Shown here: positions 57,757 through 64,000 of the stretch, piece after piece
Layout of the letters: each line of letters opens with the position of its first letter
Position numbering within the stretch: the first letter of the stretch is position 1
DNA from: Margaritispora aquatica
Taxonomy: Eukaryota; Ascomycota; Leotiomycetes; Helotiales; Discinellaceae
NCBI GenBank assembly: GCA_007644065.1
Contig: VJWN01000012.1
Span: 1 to 64,000 of the forward strand
Reading direction: 5' to 3'
DNA: 64,000 bases
The notes under the pieces: model-generated
The model's database searches: none
Seen by the model: the letters and a program-made list of their open reading frames with translations, nothing else
Told to the model about the DNA's origin: nothing
Position numbers and translations under genes: made by a program

Positions 57757-59561
57757 ATGGCTGCAGAAACGCCAGTCAACGGAACATCCCCTGGGGATCG
57801 CCATGCTATTGGTATTTCTTTTGGAAACTCCAACAGCTCCATTGCATACACCACAGTCGAGGACAAGGCTGAGGTTATCGCGAACGAGGACGGAGGTATG
57901 CAGGATCTGAAAGTTGATATGGTCATAGAGAAGTGCTGACTTTGCTTTCAGATCGTCAGATTCCTTCAATTCTGTCTTACGTTGACGGAGAAGAGTATAA
58001 TGGCCAACAGGCTAAGCAACAACTCATCCGAAACAGCAAGAACACTGTCGCATATTTCAGAGATTTCTTGGGACAAGAGTGAGTTGGATGCTATTTTAGG
58101 ATCTACAGTAGACTGACCCAAAGAAGCTTCAAGTCAATAGATCCAACCCACTGCCATGCTTCTGCCCACCCAATCCAGCACGAAGACACAATCGCATTCA
58201 AGATCCACGACAAGGTCGGCGATGAGGAGTCTACTGTGACAATCTCTGAGGTCGCTACCCGCCAGTTCAAGCGTTTGGTCCAATCCGCCACAGACTTCAC
58301 AGGAAAGCAGGTCAATTCAGCCGTTATTACCATCCCAACCAACTTCTCCGAGAAGCAGAAAGCAGCTTTGATCAAGTCAGCAAATGATGCTGGCCTCGAG
58401 GTTCTCCAGCTTATTCATGAGCCAGTTGCTGCTCTCCTCGCATACGATGCTCGAAATGAGCTCAGCTCGCCTGCAGACAAGATTGTCGTTGTCGCAGACC
58501 TTGGAGGAACTCGCTCAGATGTTGCTGTTATTGCATCCCGTGGTGGAATCTACACACTTCTGGCTACAGCCCACGACTACGAGACTGCCGGCGCACAGTT
58601 GGACAAGGTCATCATGGATCACTTCTCCAAGGAGTTCATCAAGTGGAACACTACCGACCCAAGAGAGAATTCCCGTAGTTTGGCCAAGCTGAAGTTGGAG
58701 TCCGAGGCTGTGAAGAGAGCTTTGAGCATTGGTACCAACGCTAACTTCAGTGTTGAGAGTTTAGCAGAGGGAGCTGATTTCACATCCACTATCAACAGGC
58801 TGCGATACGAGACCATTGCACGCAAGGTATTTGATGGCTTTAACAGACTCATTGAGGGAGCTGTCAAGAAGGCTGGCCTAGACGTTCTCGATATTGATGA
58901 GGTCATTCTTTCCGGAGGAACTTCCCACACACCAAAGATTGCATCCAACATGGCCAACATCTTCCCATCTGCCACCATTCAAGCACCATCTGCTACGCCA
59001 ACTGCCATTAACCCCTCTGAGCTTCAGGCCCGTGGAGCTGCTCTACAAGCCAGTCTGATCCAGGAATTCGACATCGAGGACATCGAGCAATCCACACACC
59101 CAGCTGTCACAGCCGTAGCACATCTCAGCAAAGCAATTGGTGTCCTATCCATCAGTGACGACATCACAAAGGGTGTCTTCTCGCCTATCATCGCTGCTGA
59201 GACTGCAGTGCCAGCCCGCCGCACTATCCAAATTGCTGCACCAAAGGATGGTGGAGATGTTCTCATTAAGATTGTCGAGGGTGGGTCGCACATCAAGATT
59301 TCGAAACCAGCACCAAAGGCAAATGGCAGCAAGGACGATGATTCTGATAGTGAGGAGGAGGATAGCGATGACGAGCCTGAGGATGTCCGCGAGAAGGTCT
59401 GGAAGATTGGCAATGTCATCGCCGAAGCCGGCATCAAGGATGTTAAGAAGGGCGGCAAAGTCGAGGTTATGGTTAATGTCGCAGCAGATTTGAGCGTCAC
59501 AGTGACGTGTAGAGAAATCGGAGGCAAGGGAGGTGTCCGTGGTAACGTTTCTGCACCTTAG
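57757..59561 (+). CDS. SSZ1: Ssz1, ribosome-associated Hsp70-like chaperone
   Basis: Three exons: join(57757..57895, 57952..58078, 58127..59561), 566 aa. With zuotin it forms the ribosome-associated complex that assists nascent chains. The N-terminal ATPase domain has degenerate phosphate motifs: AIGISFGNSNSSIAY (phosphate 1), VVVADLGGTRSDVAVI (phosphate 2, where Hsp70 has DLGGGT) and EVILSGGTSHTPKI (adenosine). LIHEPVAALLAYD is also family-typical. The peptide-binding domain is shortened and carries an acidic DDDSDSEEEDSDDEPEDVRE insert in its last quarter, before a conserved beta segment. These marks set Ssz1 apart from canonical Hsp70. The start gives MAAETPVNG. Confidence 0.94.
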
Positions 59562-60372
59562 ACGATACATAGGGTGAGGAGGGCGCATGGTTCTGCTGGT
59601 CAATGGTTATAGAGATCCTTTATGCATGATGGCAGACTGGGGGTAGATAAAATGCGTGTTTGGGTCTATAGAACGTGTCACATTACGTCCATCTTTCTTG
59701 GGATATGTTGCATCCTGCAAGTAAAGAAGTAATAAAGACGGAGAATTAAAACTTGTATCTCTCAGCCAGCCTCCTGCTCTGCTTCTTGATGTGTTTCGTG
59801 GCTAGTGGGTCGTAATTGGCTGGCCTGAATACGATATTAAGCGATGAAATTCTCATACTGTATGTTTATTCAGCCAGCAAGTAGGCCCGCACCAAACTAT
59901 GCCCTATATAACGGAAACTTCTTTGGTTGCCTCTCAGCAGGCCAATTCTGTTGTTAGGCTAGTTGAGCGTCGCTAAATAACAATCACGCAACTTCAAAGA
60001 AGTACCATTCATGTATAGTATCTCAACCTATCATTGTGTGTCATGAAAGTAGCACACTGACTTAGAGACTTGAGAATGCTGTATTTCGCAATGTATTGTT
60101 AAAGTCCTATCCATGTCACATTCATTGTGTTTCGAATTTTGGGGTATCTATTGTATCTGCTATAGTACCAGTGCTGCTAAAGCTAAAGTAGCTGCCAGAA
60201 GACATGTCATGTGAATATCAGTGGAGATGCTCAGATTACTCCCTTCGTTGGTCATGAAGAGCACACCTACTAAAGAGCAAAGCACAATAACGCCATAGAC
60301 GCAAGCAAGGCAGCAAACCAAAGAAGACCCCCACCCCCACCCCTTCCCTCGCTAACACACCTCAAAGCAATC
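59562..60372. other. Convergent intergenic region
   Basis: It lies between the 3' ends of SSZ1 and the Arb2-type gene. There is a C-rich run (cccccacccccacccc) near 60330-60345. No gene or RNA is seen. Confidence 0.5.
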
Positions 60373-62443
60373 TCAATCGACCTCATCCACACCAACGCTG
60401 ACCTGCAAGATCTTAGGCTCAAAAACCAGACCCAAAACCTGTTCCTTGACATCCTTGTGACCCTCACGAACTAGATTGTCTAGGCGCATACCGGCATCAA
60501 AGTCATCAAGGACGCCGTCTCCACCATTTCCGTACTGATCTTCTCCCTGCTCGCCATCTCCTACAATGTCCCAGCCACCATCAGCTGCCCCTGTATCGTC
60601 TATGTTCGAAATAACGCCTTTGCCCTCGGTGCCGTGGTCTTCGACCTCACCATTGAGACGTCTGAGAACATTATTCAGCTTCTTGACCGCCTCAATCTCG
60701 CCTGGTGCAGCTGTAGCGGCGTCTGGGACGTCCATCGGTGCGAGGGACATAGGCAATGCCTGCTTTTCTTCTCGGTCTTCTCCAACAGAAGCATGGGCCA
60801 CAGCGTCAAGAACGTTCTCCCTCTCCTTCTCTGTCAACTCCGGCACCTTGGGTCGCTCAGGAATAAGGTCACCATGAGCCCACTCCTCCTCAACAACCGC
60901 GTCTCCTATCTCTTCCTCGGCCACGTCAGTCATGCTAAAGTCAACAAGCTCGAGCTTGGGATTCAAGTAGTGAGGTTCAGCGGCAACTTCGAAGAACCAG
61001 TCGATGATGAGGCGGTGGCCGATGGGGAGCATGCGTTCTGTGTAAGTACTCTCGCCGAGACTGAAGGTTGGTGCACCATAGGCTGGGATCATGTCGCAGG
61101 CACGACCCATTGGGGGTGCGATAAATTGGCCTAAGGGAGCTTCCGAGAGGACGTAGACACGACCGCGCTGGACTGGTGTCAGGTTCTTGATTTGAAGGTG
61201 TGGGGGAATGGGAGAGAAGAGCAATGACAAAGAATCTACGGACTGAAGAGATATGAAACTTACATCTTCGAACCAGACCTTGAACTCTGGGTTTGTGATC
61301 TCAAGGAACTCAGGCTTGGAGGTTTCTGGATCTTCAGCCACGGTGACACAAGTAGCACAACTTGCGAGAGAAATGACTCTTGGAACAGCCTTCTTACCAA
61401 CATTTCCATTGACATTGGTTTTGTTGGCGAGGACGCCACTGTTCTTCTTATTTAAGTTGATGCCTTTGCACCATTTATCAAAGTTATCTTTGTCATGCAA
61501 GAACAGTGTGGCTCGAAGCGCACCCTCAGAGACACCCAAGACATGGATTTTGGACTCCTGATCACAGAAATCCTCATTTCCAAGGACATGTTCGAAAACA
61601 TAGGTCAAATGCTCTTCAGGCGTCTTGTGTCCAGGAACCGAGTTCAGTTGCTCGTCATAATCGAATGGACGATCAGCAGCCGACTTACGGGGCAAGGCCT
61701 CCCAAGAAGTGAGCGTCAAAGCCTTCTTTAGACGTGTAGACCAGTGCAGCTGGCCCATATTGGCGAGAACAATGCCTGGCGCCTCTTTTCCTGCTTTGGC
61801 GGCGCACTCATTAACATACTGCACGAGAGAGACGGCGCTGCCAACATTGATGCCTCCCTTTCCACCAATGACACGGTGAGCGAAAACGCCGATGTCTTGG
61901 CTTGATTCATAGAATAGGACGATGACTTCTTTCTTCTCCTTCAGGTTGGATGAGATGTATATGTTGATGTGGCGGTCACTCTCAGATGCACCGAGAGGCA
62001 GACGCAGCTTGACCAGACCGAGGGCTTCAAGACGATCACAGATGATGTTGCGGATTGCTTCTGCGTGAGTGTTAGATCTGATTTTAGAGAGCATTTAGAT
62101 GAGAGATGAACTGAGATTTTGATGCTTGAAAGAATTTGGAGGCATGGAGAACCTACCATTCATCCCCTCTCTTTGGACAACATTGTAACGCTCATTCTTC
62201 GTGATGAAGAAGTTGAAGTAAGCCTTAGGATTGGCAATAGATCTGATCTCGTCATTATCATATATGTAGTACCTGTGCAGTAGATATTTTGTCAGCCCGG
62301 AGCCCTCAATCGCAACATAATGATAATGCCCGCAGGTTTGAACCTGGGAGAGTGAAATTGGGAAGAGAGACTCACCCAAGGCCTTTCAGCGTGCTTGCGA
62401 AAACGGGATCCTTTGGTAAACCAGATTGGAGACGGCGAAACAT
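60373..62443 (-). CDS. Arb2/FAM172-type protein
   Basis: Four exons: complement(join(60373..61185, 61264..62060, 62157..62272, 62376..62443)), 597 aa; junction phases fit. Residues about 1-300 match the Arb2 domain: LGYYIYDNDEIRSIANPKAY, EVIVLFYESSQDIGVFAHRV, GGKGGINVGSAVSLVQYVNE and the elbow-like HVLGVSEGALRATLFL (GxSxG, as in alpha/beta hydrolases). Members include fission-yeast Arb2 of the argonaute chaperone complex and animal FAM172A. The C-terminal third is acidic and disordered, with PxxP stretches. A 78-nt intron (61186-61263) is in-phase and stop-free, so it could be read through. A role in small-RNA silencing is inferred from the family only. Confidence 0.85.
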
Positions 62444-63422
62444 GATGATGGTCAAAATGTGGTAACCTTTTGATGAGACTTGAATTGGTTTTCACCCGAT
62501 TGAACCTGAATTCACAGCAGTGAACTTGGGAGAAGATTGCGCAGACTGCGACCTGTAGGAGTAGAGTTCCCTTCGACCGAGATCAACGAAGAAGATCGAT
62601 GGACGTCTTGAAGTTTGAAGGTTGTTATGGTATTACGATGTGTTTGCCGGTTAACTGCGTTTGTTGCTTCCCGTTTGAGGTTGTTTCGTGCAGGCGTGGA
62701 GAAGGAAATCAGGTTCGAGTTTGCAGATTGATGGAAATAATTGGTGATCGTTTGATGGAATGATCAGAAAACTCTCTTAGATAGAAGAGGGCCACTTGAC
62801 AGATTCTTTCTGTGGGTTTCGGCTGAAAGATACACCAAGGGCACAATAATTCGCGCCACGAGTTCGCATTTCGAATGAGGCAATAGAGGCAACAACTTAA
62901 CTTCAACTGATTCCAATAAATTACACTCATGGACAGTATGAACATATGAAGATAAGGAGAAAACATGGGGAGACACACAGAGAGGCACTGCACACTAATA
63001 GCACTTATATCAGCATCGATGCTCATGATCTGGAGACGACAAAGGGAATGCCCTGAAAACCCGACTTTGCAAGCATGTCGACATGATTAAGTACCACCTG
63101 AGAACTGTAACTAAGTTTCACTTTGCCAGACAGCCTAGCGACAAAGGTAGTTTTGTCCCACGAACAGGATTAAGAGATCACCTCCTGTGCGGTTTATTTG
63201 GATTCGGCATTCTCCTATATGCGTCAACCCTTGAGTGTTTTCCTGTTATACAATGCATTCCTTGATATACACAAACAGATTGTTTGGGGTTGGGACTTGT
63301 GCATGTCCATAATGTCGCCCGTTCTTCTTGTTCTCAGCAACACCACCTCTCTATCCCCGAGCTTTACTTCAAGCAAGAGGTTGCCCCTTCTCCACCTTCT
63401 TGACCAAACTGCGTTTCTCCGT
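62444..63422. other. Intergenic region, about 1 kb
   Basis: The upstream side of the Arb2-type gene and the downstream side of uS14m. Frames open for 60-105 codons on the minus strand have no coding support. No repeat or RNA is recognised. Confidence 0.5.
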
Positions 63423-64000
63423 TTACCAAGAAGCCTTTTTTACACCAGGGATATTTCCCGCTAAAGCGTTTATCCTGAAGTTATACTACGAGCACCAGAA
63501 GTTAGCCACTGCAAATATACACACAAATGGAAACGTCCAGAATCTCCCGACACTTCAAATCTGGAAGTCAAATATGCCTTCCAGGTTCCCCTTCCACGTC
63601 CCCTCCCCATCCGTCTGAAGAAGAACCAAACAGCACATACCCTACTCATCTTAAAGTCTCTCAGAATACCCCTTCCCTTACCACCCTCAATACACCGATT
63701 TCGAATCTGCGTCGACCTAGTATACGAATGCATATCTGCGAGTTGGAGCTGTGCCTGTGCGCGTGTCCTGGCTGGAAGACTGAGGTTGCGAATGATGTAT
63801 CGAAGAGCTTGTCTGTCCGGGGCATTGTCAGATATGTTTCCCTCTTCTTGTCCACCGCAGCGAACAATAGACTGGTTGTGATATTCCCTAGCCTAGAGAT
63901 AGAGACTCACCTCTCTGTCTCCCATTCCTCGAACACTTTCCGCTTAGTGTGATCTCGGATGACTTTGATGTTGACGAAGCAGCCCAAGTCGAGCTTTTTG
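63423..64000 (-). CDS. MRP2: Mitochondrial ribosomal protein uS14m, 5' end outside window
   Basis: Exons in the window: 63911..64000 (partial), 63641..63812 and 63423..63485, on the minus strand, with phase kept across both introns (99 and 155 nt). The product is the mitochondrial small-subunit protein S14: KKLDLGCFVNIKVIRDHTKR, QALRYIIRNLSLPARTRAQA, QIRNRCIEGGKGRGILRDFK and the invariant C-terminus LAGNIPGVKKASW. The loop CIEGGKGRG and the GVKKASW ending are diagnostic. The first few codons lie beyond position 64000. It assembles near the decoding centre of the mitochondrial 37S subunit and belongs to the nuclear housekeeping set. Confidence 0.93.

Overview
The window reads as a chromosomal segment of a filamentous ascomycete. 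Genes are short-intron (about 45-80 nt, GT-AG, CTAAC/CTGAC-like branch sites), monocistronic and on both strands. The gene set is typical of Pezizomycotina: Tea1/KelA, Kog1/raptor, Ssz1, Rrp40, a GH7 cellulase, a fungal rhodopsin-like 7-TM protein and SUR7/MARVEL-type membrane proteins. A Leotiomycetes-like genome is my best guess, from general style only. Most exon structures here were rebuilt by hand: splice sites were chosen so that phase is kept and family motifs continue across the junction.

Layout. 1-13.2 kb is gene-poor: a three-exon unknown gene (1472-2794), a small secreted protein (3477-4148), an 85-aa protein with an 11-nt first exon (4859-5168), an AT-rich RIP-like island (about 5480-5935), a disrupted M35-like zinc metallopeptidase (6993-8705), a cysteine-free secreted protein (9631-10944) and a rhodopsin-like 7-TM protein (11824-13180). 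14.4-24.6 kb holds an APC-type permease, an alpha/beta hydrolase, a cytochrome P450, an Ecm33-like cell-surface protein with one apparent frameshift, and an MFS transporter. This is an accessory-looking metabolic and surface stretch with no biosynthetic backbone enzyme visible.

26.4-41.7 kb is a conserved core: the Tea1/KelA Kelch polarity factor (1584 aa), a 2.7 kb divergent intergenic region, Kog1/raptor of TORC1 (1480 aa) and cytosolic aspartyl-tRNA synthetase. 42.9-52 kb has an acidic-tailed unknown protein, a four-TM membrane protein, an F-box protein, a kinase with a DYG instead of DFG motif, and a locus with an internal duplication split by a stop codon. 52.8-54.4 kb is a GH7 cellobiohydrolase without a cellulose-binding module. 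56.7-64 kb is housekeeping again: Rrp40 (exosome cap) and Ssz1 (ribosome-associated Hsp70) share a 262-nt divergent promoter, followed by an Arb2/FAM172-type protein and mitochondrial ribosomal protein uS14m, cut by the window end.

The genes do not form one dedicated system. The items most worth a second look are the decayed metallopeptidase, the two other loci where a one-base change would restore a family-typical reading frame, the duplicated ORF pair at 50.9-51.7 kb and the non-canonical kinase. I saw no tRNA, rRNA, CRISPR array or intact transposon.
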